A DNA stretch of 64,000 nt from an uncultured Bacteroidota bacterium (GTDB lineage Bacteria; Bacteroidota; Bacteroidia; Chitinophagales; Saprospiraceae): assembly GCA_937872515.1 (NCBI GenBank), contig CALMSX010000117.1, positions 1 through 64,000 on the forward strand, in the 5' to 3' direction. A model generated the notes under the pieces. It saw nothing but the letters and a program-made list of their open reading frames with translations. It was not told where the DNA came from and did no database searches. Shown one piece after another: positions 28,764 through 37,665 of this stretch. Position 1 is the first letter of the stretch. Each line of letters starts with the position of its first letter. The translations under genes were made by a program, and so were the position numbers.

Positions 28764-30074
28764 TTATCTCACCCACACCTCTATTGGCCCAACAGCATAA
28801 GTTTCGTTGGTAGTACCTTCATCCAAAGCAGAACCAATGAAAACCCAAAAGCTACTTGATGATCCGTCTCTTCTGGCGCTCATTTCCACATCCATATAAT
28901 AGTCGGCATCACCCTGGCCTCCAATTTGGACAGCATTGACAGCGGTTGTATTGTTAAAATTTCCATTCGACTGCAACCAGTTGCCCAGGTAAGACCATGC
29001 TACCTTAAATGTACTACCTGATGCATTATTGGCAAAACCGGCAAATGCCATATCACCACCACCCCAACCCCAGGAATCGAAGAAATAGTACCTGAACTTA
29101 ACTTTCATTTGAGACCACGATCCGGGTATGTTAAACATTTTTTTCAAAACCTGATTGTTGACAGAGGGTTGTAGGATATTACCAACAAAGGTTCCGCCAT
29201 TACAGAGACAAGGATCACCAGCAGGAGATGCATTATTCCAGCCTGTGTTTTGTCCACTTGGAGAATAGGATTGCCAACCATCATGTGATCCAAGATCATC
29301 TACATCAGCCAATCTCCATGCGCTAAAGCTGCCTCCATTGGTAGTAGAATAATTGATGGTACCATCGTTGTAAAGATTTACCCCATTTGTCCCCATCGAA
29401 GGTGCTTCCACAACATTGGTGAAAGTGGTTTTGGCATCCTTGACTTCCATCTTCTCAGAACTGTTGACGTATACCGATACTTCTCCGTCTGCGGTTGAAA
29501 ACAAACCACCATCATTGTCTCCACCATTGTGAAAGGTATATCCGTTTTTATTGGCATTGTTGACTCCCGGAGCACCACCACTGGCTATTATACCGTCAGC
29601 TACTTTTATCTCATCGGCCAATACCTGACCGGCACTCGGAAACTGGTTGGAGCTACCTCTGAGGGCAAGCGCATAAGGAGCTGAGGTCAGCCTGATTTTA
29701 GGTGTCATCTCCTGAGAACCGATCTGTACACCCATCTCATAGTCCTGATCAAAGGCAAGGTTTAAAGGGGTGCCTGGGTTATTGCCTAAGACAACACTGT
29801 ATATACCTCCATTTAACTCAACATCGTCTATGATTTCATACCACAGTACACCTGAAGGGGTGCCATCAACAGCATAAATGTTGAACCTTATGGTATAGGT
29901 ACCATCTTCCAGCGCAACGCCATTAGACTTTTTTAATATTCCCTGTACACTCAGGGTAGCCTGGGCATTCATTAAAAAATTTATGCCCAAAATGGCTAGG
30001 ATCATTAATAAAGACTTTTTAAAGCCTGCAGAAATGAATAAAAGGGTAATTGGATTGTGTTTTGTAGAAATCAT
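28764..30074 (-). CDS. Exported protein with tail-fibre-like N-terminal domain
   Basis: 436 residues. The signal segment ends FLMNAQ near residue 38. A second Met near residue 24 could be the true start. Residues of about 40-140 form a domain common at the N-terminus of large extracellular and fibre-like proteins (SVQGILKKSNGVALEDGTYTI in part, then LAFDQDYEMGVQIG, EMTPKIRLTSAPYAL). The middle is short repeats, and the C-terminus (about 270-436), rich in Gly and Trp, is a beta-sandwich ending IEVWVR. There is no T9SS tail. It lies 44 bases upstream of the giant LamG gene on the same strand, so the two are probably co-transcribed. A palindrome matching the CRP consensus lies 37-52 bases upstream of its start. 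The function is unknown. Confidence 0.7.
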   Translation of the reverse strand: MISTKHNPITLLFISAGFKKSLLMILAILGINFLMNAQATLSVQGILKKSNGVALEDGTYTIRFNIYAVDGTPSGVLWYEIIDDVELNGGIYSVVLGNNPGTPLNLAFDQDYEMGVQIGSQEMTPKIRLTSAPYALALRGSSNQFPSAGQVLADEIKVADGIIASGGAPGVNNANKNGYTFHNGGDNDGGLFSTADGEVSVYVNSSEKMEVKDAKTTFTNVVEAPSMGTNGVNLYNDGTINYSTTNGGSFSAWRLADVDDLGSHDGWQSYSPSGQNTGWNNASPAGDPCLCNGGTFVGNILQPSVNNQVLKKMFNIPGSWSQMKVKFRYYFFDSWGWGGGDMAFAGFANNASGSTFKVAWSYLGNWLQSNGNFNNTTAVNAVQIGGQGDADYYMDVEMSARRDGSSSSFWVFIGSALDEGTTNETYAVGPIEVWVR

Positions 30075-30722
30075 GGTTGGTTTGATTAAAAATTGACAAA
30101 TAGCTTAGCATGTGATTGCTATCACAAAGTAGGGGAGAAACCCTGCATGTGAGATAGGACGATTCAATCAAAAACCTCCAAAATCAAGTGTTTATATGGT
30201 AATTTTTAACCAAAAACCAATTTTTACCGGTCGGTATATAGCTATCTGGTGGTTTCAAGTTTTGAGGATTTTGTCCAACTTTATACTCCTTGATTTGATA
30301 AAGGCTCCAGACTAAAAAATAAACAAACTTAAATCTGATTTCTTTGACCTAAATACTCAAAGGGCATTGAGCAAAATTTTATTTGGAGGATACTGGATAT
30401 GGATAATTAATTTCTCAGAATTAAATAAAGGTACAGTGGTGATTTTGAAATAATATTTGGTTTGAGTCCGTTTTTCAGCTCAATCACCAAATTTTGTAAG
30501 AGCGACACTTTTTTATCCATAATGTGGTCAAATTTGACCCAATTTTGTTTTGCAGAATGGCCTCCATATTGGTTGTATTTTTTTCTTTGAAGGGACGATT
30601 TCATTCACGTGCGATGGTAAAAACCAACTTTCTATGGGAATTTTTAATCAAAATTGGTGTACAGTGACCTTACAAAAGGCCTGGTTGGGTTTGATTTGCC
30701 AAATTAGGTCTATTTTTAACCT
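30075..30722. other. Divergent promoter region of about 650 bases
   Basis: Separates the minus-strand exported-protein genes from the plus-strand hybrid sensor. It contains a CRP-like palindrome (30111-30126). Near the sensor gene it has TTTG (30690-30693) with TATTTTTA (30711-30718), a weak match to the Bacteroidota promoter. A 65-residue open frame at 30407-30604 has no recognisable features and is not called. Confidence 0.5.
30111..30126. promoter_or_regulatory. CRP/FNR-type palindrome TGTGA-N6-TCACA
   Basis: The 16 bases read tgtgattgctatcaca, an exact match to the TGTGA-N6-TCACA consensus of CRP-family regulators. It is 37 bases upstream of the ATG of the minus-strand gene ending at 30074. 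Bacteroidota have CRP/FNR-family proteins, but their sites are poorly known, so function here is inference. Confidence 0.35.
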
Positions 30723-33700
30723 ATGAATTTTTTCCCACCTACAATAAGGTTGGTTTTAGCATTTGTCCTGGGTCTTTGCGCAAGCCTAAGGCTGGATGCC
30801 CAGTTTAGATTTGACGTGGTGGATAATTCGCACGGACTTTCTCAGGGATATGTGTTTGATATTCTCCAGGACAAGGAAGGCTTTTTGTGGTTTTCTACCA
30901 AAGACGGACTCAACCGATATGATGGCTATCAATTTAAAATATTCAGCCACGACGCCTATGATTCTACTTCCATCAGCAGCAATAGCTGTACCTATATGTA
31001 CGAAGACCGATATGGGCGCATCTGGATAGGCACCGAGGAAAATGGCATTAGTGTTTACGACAAGGTAACCGATCGGTTTTTGAGGATTCGCCAAAAAGAG
31101 GGTCAAGCCAACAGCCTGGCAGGTAACAGGATTCAATTTCCCATCATTGAGATGAGTGATGGCAGAATGATGACTTGTACCCATAACAAAAAAATAAACT
31201 TAATTACTCTTCCACCCCATGCACATCAAAATAAGCCTGACATTAAAATTGAAGAGCTCGATATTCCCTTTGACTATTACTTCCTAACTTATTACACCAC
31301 CTTTAAAGGGGAAACCTGGCTCAATGCCCATGGAAAACACATGAAGTTTAATCCGGCCATCAACAACTTTGAATGGAAAAAAGATATAGAGCCCTTTAGT
31401 ACCTTCCAATTAAATAAAAACGGCAGTGTCTGGACCAATAGCAAGTATTATAACCTCATAGATTCAAATCAGACATATGCCTTGTTTGATAAGTCTTTGA
31501 TGGAAGATCAAGGCAGCTATATTTATGCTGATGAAAAACAACGACTATGGATTACCTGCTCTAATTTGAATCTGCTGAATGTTTATGATATAAGCCAATG
31601 GCAAAAGGGCCGCCCCCTCGACCCACCTTCTAAGCTGATGGCTCAAGATAAAATAGGTGGTCTTGAAATGTTCAGAGACCGATCCGGCATACTTTGGATG
31701 GCAACCAATGGTTATGGCTTGCGCAAGTACATGTTTGAATCTGAAAAATTTAATCACCAGGCAAAAGGATTTAGTGCCCGCAGAATTATGCAAACCCTGA
31801 ATAAGGGCATCTATCTCAAAGGTTGGTCAGAAGCTAAGTTACTCCAATCAAATGGTCTAATGATGCCAGACGACATCGCCATTGTCGATCAAATGGTACA
31901 TGATGTTTATATTGCAAGAAACGGAGATTATTGGATTATTGAGTTTAAAGGCAATTCTGAAACTCACTTTGTTCATCAAATAGAACGTATCAACCCCATT
32001 ACCAAAAAAAGAACACAATACGCCATTTCATATCCCATCCTCTATGGATATCTGGAACCCACACTGGAAGACAAAAACGGATATATGTGGTTTTGCGGCA
32101 CCGAAGGAAATTATGTTGTTTTAAACCCGGAAACAGGTGTTTCAAAAAAATTTAAAACGCCTCCCAGTCCATCCAATCCCAAGTTGGCAGGCGCTTATTT
32201 TACCTCCATCTTTGAAGATAACAAAGGAACCGTGTGGATGGGTACCGAAACCGGCATGATCAAAGTGACATCCTCAGATATGCTAAAGACCAATCCAACC
32301 TATAAATGGTACGAAAGCAAGCATGAAGATAAAAATTCACTCAATCACAACCATGTTTCCTGTTTTCTGGATGACCCTGCAGACCCTCAATATATGTGGG
32401 TATGCACCAAAGGTGGCGGACTCAACCTTTTTAATAAAAGTAATAATACCTTTACCCACATCACTACCCAGCAAGGCCTTTGCAATAATGTAGTGTACGG
32501 CGTCCTGGCCGACGACCAGGGCAATATCTGGGGTAGCACCAATAATGGACTTTTTTGCATTCTGGCAAACAGCGATAAGCAGAAAAAAAACTGGGACATC
32601 CGCCACTTTACCCAGGCTGGCGGCCTGCAGTCTAATGAATTTAATACTACTGCGTTCACCAAACTTAGAAATGGCGATTTTGTATTTGGAGGCGTCAATG
32701 GCATCAATATCTTTAACCCACAAAAAATTCTGGTAGACACCTTTAAACCCAATATTTTTATCACCCAGTTGATGGTAGATAACAAGGTGATCCGATCAGG
32801 TGATGCCACAGGTATTTTGAAAAGTGCCATCGAATTTACCCAGTCCATTACCCTCAACTATTTGCAAAATGTTATTTCTTTAGAGTTCTCGTCCCTGGAC
32901 TTCAGGGCTTCTGATCAAAATAAGTATCGGTATCGAATGGAGGGTGTGGATGATAACTGGGTAGATTTAGGAACGAGGAGGGCGGTTACGTTCTCGCATC
33001 TTCCGGCGGGTGACTATGTACTCAGGGTTCAGGGCACCAATAGTCTCGGTATTTGGAGCGGAAAAGAAGCAACTTTAAAAATTACCGTCTTGCCACCCTG
33101 GTGGAATACATGGTGGGCCTATTTGCTCTACTTTGTTCTGGGGGCCTATGTGCTGTGGATGTATTTTACCTATCGTCTCAAGCAAGGAAAAATAGAAGCT
33201 CAGCTGTTGTTTGAACAAAAAGAAGCCAGGAGGATCAAGGAACTGGATACGGTAAAAACACAGTTATACAACAACATCACCCATGAGTTCAGAACTCCTC
33301 TTACCGTCATTCTGGGCATGGTTCAACAAATCAGAAAATCTGCCATAGACCACCTGGATAACGGGCTGGATATGATTGAAAGAAATGGAAAAAGTTTGCT
33401 CAACCTGGTCAACGAAATGCTTGATCTCTCCAAACTGGAAGCCGGCAAGATGGAGCTGCGACCCGAGGCAGGCGATGTGGTCAATTTTATCCGCTACATT
33501 GTGGAATCCTTTCATTCCATTGCAGAAAGCAAGGGCGTTAAGCTCCATTATCTGGCCTCTTTGGATAGGTATTACACCCAATACGACACGGAAAAGCTCA
33601 GGCAAATTCTGTCCAACTTATTGTCCAATGCTATAAAATTCACGCCAAATAACGGTGACATTTACGTAGCCATATCCTTGGAAGAAGGTAGCCAGAATTT

Positions 33701-34835
33701 TCTTTTCATTAAAGTAAAGGATACGGGATCGGGCATTCCTGAGCACCAGATTTTAAATGTGTTTGATCGCTTTTACCAGGCGGATTCGAGCCATACACGA
33801 AAAGCCGAGGGTACCGGAATCGGACTGGCACTTACCAAAGAATTGGTACAACTCATGCAAGGTACCATCTCGGTAAAAAGTCCACCCATAGGCGCTAAAA
33901 AAGGTACCGAATTTACCGTGAGCCTGCCTTTGAGCCCGGTTTCAGATGTGGAAATGATACCCGTGGTTAGTAAAGAAGCAGACATTGATAACATTGTCAA
34001 CAAGCCGGTCTCTGATATAAAAAACAACCTTGTTACCGGAAATAAAAATTCGGAATTGATTTTACTGGTGGAAGACAATGCAGATGTAGTCGCCTATACC
34101 GCCAGCTGTCTTCCCGATTACCGATTGGCAGTTGGCAAAGATGGTCGGGAAGGTTTTGATATTGCCACAGACCTTGTGCCGGATCTCATCATTACCGATG
34201 TGATGATGCCCCACATGGATGGTTTTGAAATGTGTCAAAAACTAAGGCAGGATGAAAGGACCAGCCACATCCCCATCATCATGCTCACCGCCAAAGCAGA
34301 CATGGAAAGCAGGCTGGAAGGCCTGGAATACGGCGCAGAAGTGTACCTCGAAAAACCATTTTACAGAGAAGAGTTGTTGCTCAGGATCAAAATGATTCTG
34401 GCCCAAAGAAAGATATTGCAGCGCGCCTACTCAAAAGTAGCCGGACTTTTTCAGACCGCACCGCCAATGGAGGAGCAAGTCGAAGTGGAAGAAATTGTGA
34501 TGTCGCCATCGCCCAATGAAGATAAATTTGTCATCCGGGTGAGAGAAGAGATTGAAAGTAATCTACATCTGGAAGATTACAGTGTTGAGCATATGTGCAA
34601 ACACCTATTCATGAGTTATTCCCAATTGCATCGAAAACTCAGTGCATTAATTGACCTTTCACCCAATCAATACATCAAATTGCTCCGCATGAAAAAAGCC
34701 CAGGAGTTGCTAAAAAATACAGATACAACCGTCGTATTAATAGCCAACCAGTGCGGCTTTGGAGATGCCGGTTACTTTGGAAAGGTGTTTAAGCAAGAGT
34801 TTGGAATGACCCCGCAGGAGTGGCGGAACCATTGA
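30723..34835 (+). CDS. Hybrid two-component system sensor kinase/AraC response regulator
   Basis: 1370 residues with the full HTCS order. Signal peptide about 1-25; fourteen-blade-type propeller (about 30-700, motifs such as GFLWFSTKDGLNRYDGYQF); Y_Y_Y domain (about 712-790); one membrane helix (about 793-816). Then HisKA with phospho-acceptor His in THEFRTPLTVILG (near 852), HATPase (about 953-1069, NLLSNAIKFTP, GTGIGLAL), a receiver (about 1110-1225, phospho-acceptor Asp in IITDVMMPHMDG near 1159, Lys in YLEKPF), and an AraC-type HTH (about 1293-1370). Such proteins sense a periplasmic glycan and activate nearby utilization genes. No SusC/SusD pair lies beside it, so its target is unclear. 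The divergent exported-protein genes at 18029-30074 are candidates. The start at 30723 directly precedes the signal peptide. Confidence 0.93.
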   Translation: MNFFPPTIRLVLAFVLGLCASLRLDAQFRFDVVDNSHGLSQGYVFDILQDKEGFLWFSTKDGLNRYDGYQFKIFSHDAYDSTSISSNSCTYMYEDRYGRIWIGTEENGISVYDKVTDRFLRIRQKEGQANSLAGNRIQFPIIEMSDGRMMTCTHNKKINLITLPPHAHQNKPDIKIEELDIPFDYYFLTYYTTFKGETWLNAHGKHMKFNPAINNFEWKKDIEPFSTFQLNKNGSVWTNSKYYNLIDSNQTYALFDKSLMEDQGSYIYADEKQRLWITCSNLNLLNVYDISQWQKGRPLDPPSKLMAQDKIGGLEMFRDRSGILWMATNGYGLRKYMFESEKFNHQAKGFSARRIMQTLNKGIYLKGWSEAKLLQSNGLMMPDDIAIVDQMVHDVYIARNGDYWIIEFKGNSETHFVHQIERINPITKKRTQYAISYPILYGYLEPTLEDKNGYMWFCGTEGNYVVLNPETGVSKKFKTPPSPSNPKLAGAYFTSIFEDNKGTVWMGTETGMIKVTSSDMLKTNPTYKWYESKHEDKNSLNHNHVSCFLDDPADPQYMWVCTKGGGLNLFNKSNNTFTHITTQQGLCNNVVYGVLADDQGNIWGSTNNGLFCILANSDKQKKNWDIRHFTQAGGLQSNEFNTTAFTKLRNGDFVFGGVNGINIFNPQKILVDTFKPNIFITQLMVDNKVIRSGDATGILKSAIEFTQSITLNYLQNVISLEFSSLDFRASDQNKYRYRMEGVDDNWVDLGTRRAVTFSHLPAGDYVLRVQGTNSLGIWSGKEATLKITVLPPWWNTWWAYLLYFVLGAYVLWMYFTYRLKQGKIEAQLLFEQKEARRIKELDTVKTQLYNNITHEFRTPLTVILGMVQQIRKSAIDHLDNGLDMIERNGKSLLNLVNEMLDLSKLEAGKMELRPEAGDVVNFIRYIVESFHSIAESKGVKLHYLASLDRYYTQYDTEKLRQILSNLLSNAIKFTPNNGDIYVAISLEEGSQNFLFIKVKDTGSGIPEHQILNVFDRFYQADSSHTRKAEGTGIGLALTKELVQLMQGTISVKSPPIGAKKGTEFTVSLPLSPVSDVEMIPVVSKEADIDNIVNKPVSDIKNNLVTGNKNSELILLVEDNADVVAYTASCLPDYRLAVGKDGREGFDIATDLVPDLIITDVMMPHMDGFEMCQKLRQDERTSHIPIIMLTAKADMESRLEGLEYGAEVYLEKPFYREELLLRIKMILAQRKILQRAYSKVAGLFQTAPPMEEQVEVEEIVMSPSPNEDKFVIRVREEIESNLHLEDYSVEHMCKHLFMSYSQLHRKLSALIDLSPNQYIKLLRMKKAQELLKNTDTTVVLIANQCGFGDAGYFGKVFKQEFGMTPQEWRNH

Positions 34836-34881
34836 AAAAGGTCAAGCCGAATCAGAAACAGATATGGTGCTTAATTAAAAT

Positions 34882-36489
34882 TTATTTTTTCACAATTATT
34901 TTGGTTATATTTTTATTGTTATCAGTGGTACATAGTACAATATAAATTCCGGATGGCTGATTTTTTAAATCAATATAATTAGAGTCAGATAATTGATTTT
35001 GATTGATCACCATTGTCCCATCAATTTTGAAAATTTTTATAGAATTTAGTATTTGTGTGCTTTCTATTTTGAAAATATCAGATGTTGGATTAGGAAATAC
35101 ACTGATGGGACTTTCAGTTGTGATTTCATTATTTATGGAAGATGGAAAAAATAATGGAATAGAATCCTTATTTAAACAAATCAAAGTAAGCGCATTTGCA
35201 TTGCGATCAAAAGTATATGAAGAATTAGATGTTTTGGTTATCGATGTCTCATCTATCAATAATATTAGGTCTCCATTGTTATTGGTTTTCACATTAGATA
35301 CATAAGGTATTTTCTCATGATCTTCAATTACAAAATTATAAATCTCATCAAAGGAATGAAGGCTGTTTGATTTTCTAATTACGATAGAAGACGTAAAATT
35401 TTCGAAATCCCCTCTTAGTTCAGAATTTAAAATATATATATCATTTTCATGTAAAAAAATTGAAAAAATAGTTGATTTGTATGTGTAAAATTTAGCACTA
35501 TTCAATATTTCGCCTTCAAAATTGCAAACATATATTGAGTAAACATAAAAACTGTCAATACTACTCTCATTAAATGTTTGAGTACTTAGGACAATAGTTT
35601 TCTTTATAGGATCTACGTTTACAAAAGATAAATTTTCTACACCTATTTCTGAAGAAAGAGATATGCTGTCTAATTTATTAAAGTTTGAATCAAAAAAATG
35701 AAACAGCACTTTTTGTTGGAAAGATGAAATGGTGAAATAATTATCTTCAAAATTAAGGATATTCCTAACTAGGCCAGCATAATTAAAAGTATCTGAAATT
35801 TCGAATTGTTTTCCTTGCTTATCTAATTTAACTAATTGCAAAGCTTGTTTTCCACTCTTCAACGGATTTCGAAAATATGCGATATGGTTTTTTTCATTAA
35901 ACAGATATGTTTGAGCGCTGCCATTTGCATAGGAATAGGTCATTACAAAAGCTCCAGCGTCTTTATCAGCCTCATAATCTAAAACCAAATTTCCGTTTTC
36001 AACATCGAAGACTTTTCTGAAAAGCACAGTGTTTTCGTCTTTTATCACAAATGGTATCCATCTGTTTGTTGAGAATGGATCAAGACTTTTTTGGCCTATG
36101 ATTTCTATATTGTTATTTTCATTAAGAAAAATTCTTTTAATTGCCTTTTGTTCTCCATCCGTGTGGTAATCGAACCGATTTTTCCAAATAACATTTCCGG
36201 TTTCTAAGTCAGTCCTTTGAATATATCCTCCTTCAATGTCTTGCGGTGAGGCGATGTATGAATAGGTGATAATCGAATTATCAATGATGACATATTCATT
36301 AAACCATGAACCAAGTCTATTATAGCCATCTGTGGAATCACTGATCGCTGCCTGATCAAAAAGTGTTGTTTGCCATTTTGGTTTGACTTCTTTAAAAACT
36401 ATGGGTTGCCATGGCTTTAAAGGAAGTTGGCAAATTATTGTTATAACACAAAAGAAATTAAATAAAAGGAGAAGTGAAATTCGTTTCAT
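34882..36489 (-). CDS. T9SS-exported protein of unknown function
   Basis: 535 residues. A signal peptide (about 1-20, ending ITIICQ) and a T9SS type A sorting tail (about 455-535, with SVFPNPTSDIFKIES and a final KIIVKK) frame a body of repeated beta-strand units. Phrases such as QRTDLETGNVIWKNRFDY and LVKLDKQGKQFEISDTFNY look like PQQ/WD-like propeller blades. The coding DNA is clearly more AT-rich than the flanking regulator and propeller genes, which may mean a different origin. The neighbouring small lipoprotein-like gene (36546-37271) is in the same orientation 57 bases upstream, so an operon is likely. The function is unknown. Confidence 0.75.
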   Translation of the reverse strand: MKRISLLLLFNFFCVITIICQLPLKPWQPIVFKEVKPKWQTTLFDQAAISDSTDGYNRLGSWFNEYVIIDNSIITYSYIASPQDIEGGYIQRTDLETGNVIWKNRFDYHTDGEQKAIKRIFLNENNNIEIIGQKSLDPFSTNRWIPFVIKDENTVLFRKVFDVENGNLVLDYEADKDAGAFVMTYSYANGSAQTYLFNEKNHIAYFRNPLKSGKQALQLVKLDKQGKQFEISDTFNYAGLVRNILNFEDNYFTISSFQQKVLFHFFDSNFNKLDSISLSSEIGVENLSFVNVDPIKKTIVLSTQTFNESSIDSFYVYSIYVCNFEGEILNSAKFYTYKSTIFSIFLHENDIYILNSELRGDFENFTSSIVIRKSNSLHSFDEIYNFVIEDHEKIPYVSNVKTNNNGDLILLIDETSITKTSNSSYTFDRNANALTLICLNKDSIPLFFPSSINNEITTESPISVFPNPTSDIFKIESTQILNSIKIFKIDGTMVINQNQLSDSNYIDLKNQPSGIYIVLCTTDNNKNITKIIVKK

Positions 36490-36545
36490 GAGTTTGAGGA
36501 TTATAAAGGCACTAAGGGCATATAAACCCTTAGTTCCAAATTATT

Positions 36546-37163
36546 TTAATTTACTTTTTCACATGGGTTAAGACTTTCCCCAAATAGTGTTCTATTACAT
36601 AGACCATCGGGAACTTTTTCACTACAAATATAAGCTCCATAATTTGAAACCAACCGAGAGAGGCATCGGAGTATTACACCATTGTCATAGCAGAATTTTG
36701 TAATTCTTCTGCAGCAGGCATCACCACATTTTACCTCTATTATGTTATATAGTGACTCTCTTTCATCAAAGTAAGCACATCGTTTGAAACCATCTGAAAC
36801 ATAGAATTCGAAAACACTTTGTTCTGCCAGGCAAGGATCACCTGAATCGGGACATGAAAATCCTTCAAAATTTGGAGCTTCATAATTTTCTAACCCAATT
36901 GAGAGAGAATTATAAAATGAGTTCATTTGAATATTTAGCTCAGAATAAAAACCCTGTACATACAGATCAGACCAACTTCTCCTTATTGAATCGCAACCAG
37001 TACTCCAGTTCCAGGTCATTTTAGTAATTACTATTCTTTTAGCAACATTATTGGCATCATAGCATTCTTCTAATGTATAATTTACAAGAAGTTTACATTG
37101 TTCAATGACTTTAGGTATGTTGTTCCTAAAGGTCTGAAAAGTGAATGAACAATCATCATGCAC
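36546..37163 (-). CDS. Cys-rich exported protein, N-terminus unclear (possible decayed lipoprotein)
   Basis: 205 residues if begun at the GTG at 37163. The same frame stays open upstream to a stop at 37272-37274 and reads ILIFLNILGCESQIENHRP just before it. That looks like the end of a lipoprotein signal peptide with an LGC lipobox. No ATG, GTG or TTG exists in that extension before the lipobox; only ATT codons are available. Either an unusual ATT start is used, or the original start has been lost. The body has 16 or so Cys (for instance CGDACCRRITKFC), typical of a secreted disulfide-bonded protein. I do not recognise the family. It lies just upstream of the T9SS protein at 34882-36489 on the same strand. 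Confidence 0.5.
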   Translation of the reverse strand: MHDDCSFTFQTFRNNIPKVIEQCKLLVNYTLEECYDANNVAKRIVITKMTWNWSTGCDSIRRSWSDLYVQGFYSELNIQMNSFYNSLSIGLENYEAPNFEGFSCPDSGDPCLAEQSVFEFYVSDGFKRCAYFDERESLYNIIEVKCGDACCRRITKFCYDNGVILRCLSRLVSNYGAYICSEKVPDGLCNRTLFGESLNPCEKVN

Positions 37164-37665
37164 AAGTCCACATGGTATTGTGCGGTTATTGGCTAGTGTG
37201 TTTTGAGTTTGTTTCGGTCTGTGGTTTTCAATTTGCGATTCACATCCCAGAATATTTAAAAAAATAAGAATTTAAATTGCCCCCCAAGGCTTCGATAACT
37301 TGCTTTTAAAAGTTGAAGAGCAAAAAAGAAAAAACCTTGAAATTTTTCATAATAATTAAATTTTAATGTTAGAAATAGAAAATTCGGAACTAGTTCATTA
37401 CAAAGATATATTTTATTCTACTGAACTAGTATATAAAATTTTATAATTACAATAAAATGGTATAAAATTGCGTGTGAAGTGGATACTGTATTATATGATT
37501 TTGTTTCACTTGTAAGTTTGGAATTGAAATATTTGTATGCTATAATTTTTTGCTCATTTTATCATAGATTATTGATTGTCAAATAGATATTAATTTTTGT
37601 AGAAAAAGAATGAAATACCTTATGCTTTTTTATCGCAAAGCCGTTTTTAGCAGTAATATCATAAT
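37164..37665. other. AT-rich intergenic region
   Basis: The first 108 bases are the probable upstream extension of the Cys-rich gene. The rest is AT-rich, with no ORF, RNA or strong hairpin, and would contain the promoters of the two divergent genes. Confidence 0.4.

Noticed and set aside
30407..30604. Minus-strand frame of 65 codons in the divergent region
   Set aside because: No conserved motif, no promoter match, and AT-rich composition like non-coding sequence.
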